Assembly (NCBI GenBank): GCA_021157505.1 | Contig: JAGGWI010000188.1 | Coordinates: 1 to 10,531 of the forward strand | Direction of reading: 5' to 3' | DNA from: Desulfuromusa sp. | Lineage (GTDB): Bacteria > Desulfobacterota > Desulfuromonadia > Desulfuromonadales > Geopsychrobacteraceae | DNA: 10,531 bases | In this document: positions 1 to 7,483 of the stretch, one piece after another | Position numbering within the stretch: the first letter of the stretch is position 1 | Layout: every line of letters starts with the position of its first letter | Translations under genes and position numbers: made by a program | Notes under the pieces: generated by a model | What the model saw: the letters and a program-made list of their open reading frames with translations, nothing else | Databases searched by the model: none | What the model was told of the DNA's origin: nothing

Positions 1-1193
1 AAAAACAACAATTGACCACAAAATCAGGACAATTAATCAAGCGTGGTGACGAGATCACTCTGAATGGTTCCACCGGTGAGGTGATGCTTGGTGTGGTACC
101 AAAGATCCAACCCGCAGTGAGTGGTGAATTTGCCATATTTATGGGCTGGGCAGATCAGTTCAGACGGCTTAAGGTGCGTACTAATGCCGATACTCCCCGT
201 GATGCCAAAGTTGCCCGCGACTTTGGAGCTGAAGGTATCGGTCTGTGTCGGACCGAACATATGTTTTTTGAAGGTGACCGAATTCAGGCCGTACGGGAGA
301 TGATTCTTGCGGAGGATCTGGAGGGGCGTAAGAGTGCTCTGGATAAAATTTTGCCGATGCAAAAAGGGGACTTTATCGGTCTTTTCCGTGAAATGAAGGG
401 GTTCCCGGTGACGATTCGCCTGCTTGATCCCCCGTTGCATGAATTTTTGCCGCAAACGGATGATGATATCTCTGAGTTGGCCAATGCTGTTGGTATCCGT
501 TTTTCAGAAGTTAAAGAGCACGTAGAAAGCCTCCATGAGTTTAATCCGATGCTCGGCCATCGTGGTTGTCGGCTCGCGATCACCTATCCCGAAGTTTATG
601 ATATGCAGGTTCAGGCGATCATGGAAGCAGCCTGTGAACTGGTTAAAAATGAAAGGTTTAAAATTGTTCCAGAGATCATGATTCCACTGGTCAGCCATGT
701 TAATGAATTGCGGATACTGCGTGCCAATGCAATTAAGGTTGCGGATACCGTTTGCGAGAGCTACGGGGTTGAAATTGATTATTTAATCGGGACGATGATT
801 GAGCTGCCGCGAGCTGCATTGACCGCCGATGCGATTGCTCAGGAAGCTGATTTTTTCTCTTTTGGAACCAATGATTTGACCCAGACGACATATGGGTTGT
901 CACGTGATGATGCCGGCCATTTTCTTCCCGAATATATTCAGCGTGGAGTTCTGAAAAAAGACCCATTTGTTGCTCTTGATCAGCGTGGTGTCGGTGAACT
1001 TGTAAAGATCGGTTTTGAGCGGGGACGAAGCACCCGTCCAGACTTAAAGGTGGGAATCTGTGGTGAACACGGGGGCGAGCCCTCCAGTGTTGTTTTCTGT
1101 CACGATATTGGTTTGGATTATGTTTCCTGCTCTCCGTACCGGGTGCCGATTGCTCGTCTAGCTGCGGCGCACGCGGCATTACAGGATAGCTGA
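1..1193 (+). CDS. ppdK: Pyruvate, phosphate dikinase, C-terminal part (gene continues left of the window)
   Basis: PPDK interconverts pyruvate, ATP and phosphate with PEP, AMP and pyrophosphate in the cytoplasm. Only about 395 residues are present. The frame is open from base 3, so the TTG at 12 is internal and not a start. Counting from that TTG, the segment has the end of the swivelling phosphohistidine domain (GDEITLNGSTGEV, 12-24) and then the PEP/pyruvate-binding TIM barrel. Landmarks are GLCRTEHMFF (77-86), GHRGCRL (182-188), GTMIELPRAAL (260-270), SFGTNDLTQTTYGLSRDD (283-300) and ICGEHGGEPSS (349-359). R80, R136, E264, N287, D288 and C350 match, as I recall them, the Clostridium symbiosum residues R561, R617, E745, N768, D769 and C831 with a constant offset of 481. 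The C-terminus also falls at the equivalent of residue 874, the family length, so this end is complete. The catalytic His and the ATP-grasp domain lie upstream. No frameshift is seen. Confidence 0.97.
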   Translation, partial: KQQLTTKSGQLIKRGDEITLNGSTGEVMLGVVPKIQPAVSGEFAIFMGWADQFRRLKVRTNADTPRDAKVARDFGAEGIGLCRTEHMFFEGDRIQAVREMILAEDLEGRKSALDKILPMQKGDFIGLFREMKGFPVTIRLLDPPLHEFLPQTDDDISELANAVGIRFSEVKEHVESLHEFNPMLGHRGCRLAITYPEVYDMQVQAIMEAACELVKNERFKIVPEIMIPLVSHVNELRILRANAIKVADTVCESYGVEIDYLIGTMIELPRAALTADAIAQEADFFSFGTNDLTQTTYGLSRDDAGHFLPEYIQRGVLKKDPFVALDQRGVGELVKIGFERGRSTRPDLKVGICGEHGGEPSSVVFCHDIGLDYVSCSPYRVPIARLAAAHAALQDS

Positions 1194-1203
1194 TATTGTC
1201 TGC

Positions 1204-1240
1204 CCACAAAACCCCCGATATTTTCAAAGGGGTTTTGTGG
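1204..1240 (+). terminator. Intrinsic terminator after ppdK, in the convergent ppdK/response-regulator gap
   Basis: A perfect 12-bp stem (CCACAAAACCCC at 1204-1215 with GGGGTTTTGTGG at 1229-1240) encloses a 13-nt loop. It lies 10 nt after the ppdK stop and is followed on the plus strand by the moderately T-rich TATTTCTCTAAAATT. On the minus strand the base after the stem is GCAGAC, without a T tract, so it fits best as the ppdK terminator. It may still impede transcription arriving from the minus-strand regulator gene. Confidence 0.8.
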
Positions 1241-1253
1241 TATTTCTCTAAAA

Positions 1254-3428
1254 TTAAGTTCGTTCTTTCACCCCATGTTTATCAATAAAGTCGAACAGCA
1301 CGCTCTTTCCAACTGCTCTACTATAATAAAAACCCTGAACGATACAGGATCCCTGTTTGAGTAGATATTCATGCTGTGCCCGGGTTTCCACCCCCTCTGC
1401 AATAAAATCAAGCTGCAGACCCTTGGACACATTGATGATCGCGGGGATAATTGTATCATGCATATTGTCAGCAGTAATTTTTTTCATGAATGACCGATCC
1501 AGCTTCAATGTATTCAATGGCAGTTGATTCAGGTAACTGAGGGAGGAGTATCCGGTACCAAAATCATCGATGGCGATTTTGATTCCGGCATCGGTTAGTT
1601 TTACAATATTGGCTATGGTCATGCTGATATTTTGAACCAGAACATTTTCTGTCAGTTCGATCTCAATCTCTTTTGGATCGATTTCATAGCTATGAAGCTT
1701 TTCCAGAACATATTCGGCAAAATTAGCCATTGCCAGTTGTAGTGCAGATACATTGATCGACACTTGTATCCGTATCCCTTTTTTGTTCCAGTCGTATATA
1801 TCCCGACAGACCTGATTAAGGACAATTTCTCCAATGTCATTGATTAATGAGGTTTCTTCTGCAATATCGATAAATTTACTGGGGAGGATCAGGGTGTTGT
1901 TGGCTGTCATGATTCGGACCAACGCTTCTACGGCATGGATTTTCCCTGAACCCAGATCAATCTGTGGTTGGTAATAAACCACAAAGCGATTGTTTTTGAT
2001 CGAACTTCTGATCATATTCTCAATAAAAACAGTATGGCTGTTCTTATTCTTAAGTTTATTGCTGTACAGGCAGTAGGTTTTTCTGGTTTTAGCTTTTGCA
2101 CTACACACGGCAGTATCACCATTTCTTATCAACTCTTTCCCCGTTTCTCCATGGTCGGGATAGAGTGCGATACCGATACTGAGAGAAATATGGATTTCCT
2201 GTCCCTGCAGTTTGAACGGGAGGATTGTTTCATCGCTGATCTTCTTGGCAATGGCAATGGCGTCATCAGGGGAGTTTAGCGCAGATACCAGGAGGATAAA
2301 TTCATCACCACCCAGCCGGGCAAGAGTGTCCTCTTCGCGGGTACACCTCCGTAGGGTTTCAGCAAGACTTTTCAGCACTTCATCGCCAAGACTTGCCCCA
2401 TAAGTATCATTGATTAATTTGAAGCGGTTTATATCAATGAAGAGCAAGGCAAATTTCCCCCGGTTTTCCTTGGAGAGGGAAATCAGTGACAGTAGCCGTT
2501 CATTCAACAGTGTCCGGTTTGGCAGTCCGGTCAGTAGGTCATGGTTGTTCTGAAAACGGATAATTTCTTCTGATTTTTTTCTTTCGGTAATATCTCTGGC
2601 GACCCCGTAGGTTCCTATAAAACTTTGCTTTCGATTATAGTTCCGTCCCAGTTTGTAGCCACCAGAAATCTTTTTTTCTATATTGATTGCACGTACTTCA
2701 ACGTGCAGGAGTTCTTTTTTGTTTTTATGCTGTAATCTTAGTTCCTGACTTCTTATGTCTTTAGGAAACTGTTTATTATTGAAAAAAAGGTCTGCTCGAT
2801 CTACATCCTGTGCATAGATCACTTCCTGATAGTGTTTTCCAATGATCTCTTTTCTGCTGTATCCAAGCATTTTTATAGTATTTTTATTTACAAAAACAAA
2901 TTTCCCTTTTCGGTCCAGCATGTAGAGTAAATCAGGTGAATTATGGACAATAAACCGATGCAGAGCTTCCGATTTTTCCAGTTTATTAATCATCTTCTGA
3001 TTTTCCCGCTCCAGGTAGATTTTTTCCAGAACGTTTTTAATTGAAAATAGAAGTTCATCTGCGGAATAAGGTTTTCGGATGAAGTCTTTTGCTCCATTTT
3101 TCAGAACATGAATCGCTTTTTTTATTTCAGATTCACCACTGACAACGATAACATTAGTATCGATATCGCTGCTATTGATGTGCTCAAGAACCTCTTCGCC
3201 ATCCATGTCAGGCATGTTCAGATCAAGGAGAACCAGTTCGTATTTTTTGTTGCTCAGTTCTTCCAATGCCGCATGACCGCTGGAGACCGTATGTGTATTC
3301 AGACCATTCAGTGTCAGTACCGCTTTGATACTTGTCGCTACGGTCAGATCATCATCAACAATGAGTATTTCTGCATTGTCAATTGTTGGAGCACCATTCT
3401 TAAATTTGAACTGGCCTAGATCCATCAT
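1254..3428 (-). CDS. Response regulator with PAS, GGDEF and EAL domains (c-di-GMP turnover)
   Basis: This 724-aa cytoplasmic protein has no membrane segment. A receiver domain (about 20-137) has acidic D25-D27, phospho-acceptor D69 in LLDLNMPDMDG, S98 and K119. A PAS/PAC domain follows (about 152-285), then GGDEF (about 290-455) and EAL (about 465-715). The GGDEF half keeps the GGDEF signature (373-377), the RxxD product-inhibition site (R364, D367) and N340/D349; the usual His of the GH pair is Ala345. The EAL half keeps E501, N559, E591, D621-D622, K642, E678 and Q698, so both cyclase and phosphodiesterase activity are possible. Its ATG overlaps the kinase stop as ATGA, indicating translational coupling, and a second ATG follows immediately (3425). 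Inference: the adjacent kinase phosphorylates D69 to tune c-di-GMP. Net direction cannot be read from sequence. Confidence 0.95.
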   Translation of the reverse strand: MMDLGQFKFKNGAPTIDNAEILIVDDDLTVATSIKAVLTLNGLNTHTVSSGHAALEELSNKKYELVLLDLNMPDMDGEEVLEHINSSDIDTNVIVVSGESEIKKAIHVLKNGAKDFIRKPYSADELLFSIKNVLEKIYLERENQKMINKLEKSEALHRFIVHNSPDLLYMLDRKGKFVFVNKNTIKMLGYSRKEIIGKHYQEVIYAQDVDRADLFFNNKQFPKDIRSQELRLQHKNKKELLHVEVRAINIEKKISGGYKLGRNYNRKQSFIGTYGVARDITERKKSEEIIRFQNNHDLLTGLPNRTLLNERLLSLISLSKENRGKFALLFIDINRFKLINDTYGASLGDEVLKSLAETLRRCTREEDTLARLGGDEFILLVSALNSPDDAIAIAKKISDETILPFKLQGQEIHISLSIGIALYPDHGETGKELIRNGDTAVCSAKAKTRKTYCLYSNKLKNKNSHTVFIENMIRSSIKNNRFVVYYQPQIDLGSGKIHAVEALVRIMTANNTLILPSKFIDIAEETSLINDIGEIVLNQVCRDIYDWNKKGIRIQVSINVSALQLAMANFAEYVLEKLHSYEIDPKEIEIELTENVLVQNISMTIANIVKLTDAGIKIAIDDFGTGYSSLSYLNQLPLNTLKLDRSFMKKITADNMHDTIIPAIINVSKGLQLDFIAEGVETRAQHEYLLKQGSCIVQGFYYSRAVGKSVLFDFIDKHGVKERT

Positions 3429-5533
3429 TTCAGCTCAATCTCACTCTCTTCTTGTTTGCGGGGTATGAAAATTTTAAATTCAGTCCCTTGATCTTGGTTC
3501 GAATAGCAGGTGATATTTCCTGAGATTTCCTGAACCAAGGTATGAACAATTGAAAGTCCCAATCCGGAGTGTCCTTCTTTTGTACTCGTAACCGGTTTAA
3601 ATAGATTTTTTAAAATTTCTGGAGCAATACCGGGGCCACTATCTTGAACCGATATTTCAATATAGCGCTGCCCATTCAGATAAATATTATCTCTCGTAGT
3701 CATCTCAATGGTGTTGTTGTTTTCCATTGCTTCAACACTATTTTTTATGATGTTGATTAAGATTTGCTTTAGCTTGTCAGGCAGGCAATAGAGAGGGGGA
3801 ATTTGCTTATCGAGTAACAATGTTGATTCTATCTGCTTGGTTTTGTAGAGCGAGCTGCTGAAAAGAGTATCTAGTTCAGTGAGTAGTTTGTTGATATCGA
3901 CCTGTTTATATTCCGTTCTAGTTGGGGTTTGTGGATCTTTTGCCCGTAACAATATATGACTGACCCGTTCAATTTCTTCTCTGATGAAATTAATTTCTTC
4001 CTGAGCCGAGTGACCGCCGTCAATTTTTTTTCCGAGAATATAGAGATAGTTGTTAATGATAGTCAGAGGGTTGCTGACTTCGTGGGCAACTTTTTTGAAA
4101 TCAACAATGGTCATGCCTGCTGCGTGAGACGCACTCGTGGTCTGGGAGAAATATCTCCGGGCAATTTCTTTACCCAGTAACTTTAAAAAAGGGGCTTGGC
4201 TTTGTAGCTCTGCCCCTTCCCGTTCCGTTGTCCCTAGTGCCAGCACTCCAATCCCTGTTTCTTGATGATAAACGGGTAAAAAATAAGCAGCTTCGGTATT
4301 TAACAATCTGATCACCTGTTTATCCGCAATCGAGCATTTTTCGGACCAACTTAAAATACAATTATTTTTGTTAAATGCGGTGCTCAATAGACTGTTTTTG
4401 TCATCGGTCTTGAATTCTATTTCATCAAGTTTATTTATTTCCAGATCGTTGATTGCAGCTAAAGTGGTTCGATCCTCATTGATCTTAAAAAAGAACAATT
4501 CGTTCAGGTTGAAGAGGACGCTGAAGCTGGTTCTGACCTCTTTAGTGAAATCAGCCAAATCCATCTCTGCATCTCTTCCAATGGTGTGACTCAGAGCGAT
4601 ATGTTTAACCTTGTTAGCCAATTTATGGCTGCCGTCTTCATGCTGAATTGTATCGATGATACTCGCTTCATTTTCCTCCCGGTAAAATCGCCCGTTGAAG
4701 CCAAGAGCCGTAATCATCTGTTCACTTTTTTCTGTGGCAATCGTGAGACAATCGAGAATGATATCTTCGGTCATGCCCAGAAGTAGCCCCGCTTTTTCAA
4801 GGTAGCTTCGGTTATTGCGGGCGCTATTTTTTGAGCTGAGAGGACTTGCAACGGCGAGGATTCTTAATAAGAGAGGTGAGTTGATCAGTTCATCTGCTGG
4901 TGCATGTTGGAACTGTATAGCATCAGCAATGAAGGAATCGAGCTCCCAACTTTCAACCAGGGCAGCTCCTAGCTCACAGTGGTCGACCTGTAGTTGTTCC
5001 CGTTCAAGAGCGAGAAAATTCTCTGTTTCACTATAGTAACGGTTCAAAATCGGGAGATAATTATCTTCACGGTTCAGTAACAGCAGCAGCATGCCAACTT
5101 GATGGAACTGTCCGGCAAGAAACGCTTCACCCGGTTTCTCATAACCAATAAGTTTGGCAATCCTTTCGGCCAGGTTGGCACAAACCAGGCCACGTAGCCA
5201 GATGTAGTGAGCATGGTTGTTGAAATCCTTGCTAGAATCAGCAAAAACTCGCTGTATAGCACAGGTAGTGACGATATTTTTAACGTTGGTCATCCCCAGA
5301 ACAATTAACATTCTGCGGATATCGGTCACCTTATTCCAGTTTCGATAAGCTGGGGAATTTGCAACTTGTAATATTTTGGCAGTTAGACCAGCATCTTTTC
5401 TTATAGCTGCTGAAAACAGCTCGAAGTTGGCATTTTCACTCTGACATAAGTCGAGGAGTTCAACCAAAAGAGTCGGCTCAGAAGGTAATTTATCTGCAGC
5501 ATAACCTTCGTTTTTCAGATAGATACGTTGCAT
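3425..5533 (-). CDS. Soluble hybrid sensor: HDOD domain fused to GAF-like region and histidine kinase
   Basis: This 702-aa protein has no predicted transmembrane helix, so it should sense an intracellular cue. The HDOD domain (about 15-215) begins LPSEPTLLVELLDLC and includes IRKDAGLTAKILQVANSP and DHCELGAALVESWELD. The metal-binding HD of true phosphohydrolases is HQ (H144-Q145), as expected of HDOD, which is usually a non-catalytic signalling or scaffold domain. A weakly conserved GAF-like region covers about 320-460. The dimerisation/phosphoacceptor helix has H484 in HEVSNPL. The ATPase domain shows the N box (N594, N598), G1 DSGPGIAPE (631-639), the F box around LFKPVTSTK, G2 HSGLGLS (655-661) and a closing GTEFKIFIP, so it appears active. 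The start ATG has a purine-rich GAAAGGA about 11 nt upstream. It is transcribed ahead of, and overlaps by 4 nt, the REC-PAS-GGDEF-EAL regulator, its likely partner. Confidence 0.93.
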   Translation of the reverse strand: MQRIYLKNEGYAADKLPSEPTLLVELLDLCQSENANFELFSAAIRKDAGLTAKILQVANSPAYRNWNKVTDIRRMLIVLGMTNVKNIVTTCAIQRVFADSSKDFNNHAHYIWLRGLVCANLAERIAKLIGYEKPGEAFLAGQFHQVGMLLLLLNREDNYLPILNRYYSETENFLALEREQLQVDHCELGAALVESWELDSFIADAIQFQHAPADELINSPLLLRILAVASPLSSKNSARNNRSYLEKAGLLLGMTEDIILDCLTIATEKSEQMITALGFNGRFYREENEASIIDTIQHEDGSHKLANKVKHIALSHTIGRDAEMDLADFTKEVRTSFSVLFNLNELFFFKINEDRTTLAAINDLEINKLDEIEFKTDDKNSLLSTAFNKNNCILSWSEKCSIADKQVIRLLNTEAAYFLPVYHQETGIGVLALGTTEREGAELQSQAPFLKLLGKEIARRYFSQTTSASHAAGMTIVDFKKVAHEVSNPLTIINNYLYILGKKIDGGHSAQEEINFIREEIERVSHILLRAKDPQTPTRTEYKQVDINKLLTELDTLFSSSLYKTKQIESTLLLDKQIPPLYCLPDKLKQILINIIKNSVEAMENNNTIEMTTRDNIYLNGQRYIEISVQDSGPGIAPEILKNLFKPVTSTKEGHSGLGLSIVHTLVQEISGNITCYSNQDQGTEFKIFIPRKQEESEIELK

Positions 5534-5674
5534 ATCTATCGCTATCCTTTCTCTTGATTGTAGCTGTGTTATCGAGCCAAAAGACTCAACATTAGAATAA
5601 GCTAAAAACGTTTCTTTGCAGTCCGTCAGTCTACTTCAAGTATAATATAAAACAAATAATTCTAATTATTCTTT
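5534..5674. promoter_or_regulatory. 141-nt AT-rich gap upstream of the HDOD kinase gene
   Basis: The gap between the DUF2520 gene and the kinase gene holds a 7-bp inverted repeat with a 2-nt centre (AATAATT at 5655-5661, AATTATT at 5664-5670). A plus-strand TATAAT lies at 5641-5646 with TTGCAG 19 nt ahead of it. The minus strand has TACAAT (bases 5557-5562), but no convincing -35 at normal spacing. There is no GC-rich terminator, so read-through from the FAH/DUF2520 genes into the kinase pair is possible. The AT-rich palindrome could be an operator or simply compositional. Confidence 0.3.
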
Positions 5675-6586
5675 TCACTTAAATCTCCAGGAGGCTGTCG
5701 GACTATTAATTTCTTTAGAAAATAAGTGATTGAGTGAAGTGATTTTTTCTGTATCTAAGCGGCCTGACCTTTCGCTGATCAAGGTCGTCAATTTCCCCAT
5801 TTCCAGATAGAGCTGTAGCAGCTCCGGGGCGTCATTTTTGAGTGTTTGAATATGAGCGGTAACGGTTCCAAGATCGCCACGGACAATAGGGCCAGTTAAG
5901 CCCTGTTCGGGGCCGAGATGTTTTACGTTTTCTAAAGTTGCTTGTACTAACGGTAATAACAGGGGGATTGCCTGATCCGATTTGATGCCACAGTTGATGA
6001 GCAGATCACGGGCCGAAGCAAGCAGAGTGACTAGATAATTGGATGCGACACAGGCAGCGGTGTGATAGAGCACTTTTTTATCGTGATCAAGGGTGAAAAA
6101 TTGCCCGCCAATCACGCTGACCAACTTTTCTCCCAGCAGCAATGTCTGCGGGTCATTACTCTCCAACGCGCAAGGACATTGCTGTAAATCAAGGAACGCT
6201 TTTTCGCGGTTGGCAAAAGGGAGGAGGGGGTGTAGTGACAGCAGTGATAATGGTGAAGAATGATGGTACATGATCTCAGCTGGGTGTAAACCACTGAAAT
6301 GAACCAATGTTGCCGGTGTGGAGAAATGGGTTGTGGTCTGTAGCTTTAATGCTGAATTTTGGATCTGATCATCGGGAACAGCAAGGAGAATTATTTCTGC
6401 AGTGCTGGCATCCTCGATCCGATCAGATGCCAGAGTTGTCGCGCAACCAATATATGAACACGCTTCAGCTGCTCTTTCCCTGCTGCGACTGATGACCGAA
6501 GTTATTGGATAACCAGCAGTGTACAGACGTTTGCTGATAGCGCAACCAACTCGACCCGGGCCAATGAGGGCAATATCTGGTTTCAT
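5675..6586 (-). CDS. Rossmann-fold DUF2520 family oxidoreductase-like protein
   Basis: This 303-aa cytoplasmic protein has an N-terminal dinucleotide-binding fold with GxGxxG (G9, G11, G14 in LIGPGRVGCAISKRL). A second-strand Ser/Arg-rich turn (SRSRERA, 33-39) often goes with NADP preference. It is followed by ILLAVPDDQI (66-75) and the family-typical VHFSGLHP (95-102). The all-helical C-terminal half carries the DUF2520 hallmarks YHTAACVASNYLV (174-186) and GLTGPIVRGDLGTV (229-242). K171 and N183 sit where beta-hydroxyacid dehydrogenases carry their catalytic Lys and Asn. The protein resembles the ketopantoate reductase/6-phosphogluconate dehydrogenase superfamily; a ketopantoate reductase role is one possibility but is not shown here. 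Its ATG overlaps the stop of the FAH-family gene (ATGA), so the two are probably co-translated and may act in one pathway. Confidence 0.88.
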   Translation of the reverse strand: MKPDIALIGPGRVGCAISKRLYTAGYPITSVISRSRERAAEACSYIGCATTLASDRIEDASTAEIILLAVPDDQIQNSALKLQTTTHFSTPATLVHFSGLHPAEIMYHHSSPLSLLSLHPLLPFANREKAFLDLQQCPCALESNDPQTLLLGEKLVSVIGGQFFTLDHDKKVLYHTAACVASNYLVTLLASARDLLINCGIKSDQAIPLLLPLVQATLENVKHLGPEQGLTGPIVRGDLGTVTAHIQTLKNDAPELLQLYLEMGKLTTLISERSGRLDTEKITSLNHLFSKEINSPTASWRFK

Positions 6587-7239
6587 GCCACTGAAACCTG
6601 GAGTGATCCCACCTTTTCAATGGTCCCCTCCAGTTGATCACCAGCTATGATTCTGCTGACTCCGGCGGGAGTTCCGGTGAGGATGATATCGCCACTTTCC
6701 AGAGTAAAGAAGGTTGAAATTTCGGCGATAATCTCTTCTACTGAACGCATCATTTGAGCGGTATTCCCTTGCTGCCGAATCTCCCCGTTGACTTTCAACT
6801 GGAGCTGCAGATTGTTCGGGTCGCTCACTTTAGCTGCTGCGGTAAACTCAGATATTGGACAGGAGGTATCAAAGCCTTTGGCAATTTCCCACGGTAATCC
6901 CTTGTTTTTTTGTTGATCCTGGACATCCCGCAGGGTTAAATCGAGAGCCACAGCATATCCGGCCAAATACGACAGTGCATTTTCTGCCTGGATATGTTTG
7001 CCGGTTTTCCCCACAAGTAAGGCCAGCTCCAGTTCATGATGGCAATTGCTGGAATAATCGGGAATCTTGATAGTGCCCCCGTCCGGAAGCAAACTACTGG
7101 CGGGCTTACAAAAAATAACAGGACGATCAGGAACCTTGTTTCCCAGTTCACGAATATGATCCAGATAATTGCGCCCCAGGCCGATAATTTTACCAACAGA
7201 ATAGGTCGCTTCGCTGTTTTTTATTTTCACCTGGTGCAT
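6583..7239 (-). CDS. Fumarylacetoacetate hydrolase family protein (FAHD1/YcgM-like)
   Basis: This 218-aa protein is the length of the short, single-domain FAH enzymes (acylpyruvases and oxaloacetate decarboxylases such as FAHD1). Seen features are GLGRNYLDHIRELGN (20-34), which carries the His/Glu pair of that subgroup (H28, E31), CKPASSLLPDGG (44-55), the metal ligands E69 and E71 in HHELELALLVG with D100 in ALDLTLRDVQ, KGFDTSCP (121-128) and LTGTPAGVS (187-195). All catalytic positions appear present, so a Mg/Mn-dependent C-C hydrolase or 2-oxoacid decarboxylase is expected; the substrate is unknown. The start is well supported by GGGAGGA (complement of 7244-7250), 4 nt before ATG. It is the first gene of a minus-strand group and overlaps the DUF2520 gene by 4 nt. 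Confidence 0.93.
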   Translation of the reverse strand: MHQVKIKNSEATYSVGKIIGLGRNYLDHIRELGNKVPDRPVIFCKPASSLLPDGGTIKIPDYSSNCHHELELALLVGKTGKHIQAENALSYLAGYAVALDLTLRDVQDQQKNKGLPWEIAKGFDTSCPISEFTAAAKVSDPNNLQLQLKVNGEIRQQGNTAQMMRSVEEIIAEISTFFTLESGDIILTGTPAGVSRIIAGDQLEGTIEKVGSLQVSVA

Positions 7240-7483
7240 TATATCCTCCCTTGGGATGTCGATTATTATTTATCACATCAAGATTCGAAAGATAGCGGTT
7301 TTTGGCTCATAAAAGCAAGGTTTGTCATGACTGGTTTGGAGGTTTTCTCTATGCTAGGAGCCTGCAAACGTGTCAAAATCTGTTCTCAAGCCTTCCAATT
7401 TTCGCATCGTCCCGCATAGCCCGACAGACTCCTGGAATGGCGGGGGAGACAACGACACTGCAACTCTATGATCAAGAGGTGAA
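7240..7483. promoter_or_regulatory. Divergent intergenic region between FAH-family and radical SAM genes
   Basis: The 244 nt carry the ribosome-binding site of the FAH gene (7244-7250) at one end and AGAGGTGA (7475-7482) of the radical SAM gene at the other. Apart from the minus-strand promoter candidate, there is a bulged stem (CCCGCAT at 7411-7417 with ATGGCGGG at 7437-7444) in the likely leader of the radical SAM gene. I found no convincing plus-strand promoter hexamers and no match to a riboswitch class I know. Short open frames here have no ribosome-binding sites and look spurious. Confidence 0.4.
7348..7376 (-). promoter_or_regulatory. Candidate sigma70-type promoter for the FAH/DUF2520 operon
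   Basis: On the minus strand a perfect TTGACA (complement of 7371-7376) is followed after 17 nt by CATAGA (complement of 7348-7353), a weak -10. It would give a leader of roughly 100 nt before the FAH gene. The -35 and spacing are good but the -10 matches at only three positions, so this is tentative. Confidence 0.35.

Noticed and set aside
5095..5115. Degenerate HD motif (H144-Q145) in the sensor kinase as a sign of gene decay
   Set aside because: HDOD domains normally lack the catalytic HD residues; the rest of the protein is intact.
5542..5650. GCAAAG on the minus strand near 5615-5620 as a GEMM riboswitch core upstream of the kinase gene
   Set aside because: The flanking bases (CTGCAAAGAA) do not match the core and the required partner stem is absent.
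6215..6236. G-rich run on the plus strand as a G-quadruplex
   Set aside because: It has too few separate GGG tracts and lies inside the coding DUF2520 gene.
7240..7483. Possible riboswitch (c-di-GMP GEMM or SAM type) in the leader of the radical SAM gene
   Set aside because: The c-di-GMP regulator and radical SAM contexts prompted a look, but the conserved GEMM core (ACGCAAAGC with its tetraloop stem) and SAM-riboswitch landmarks are not seen; only a bulged 7-bp stem is present.
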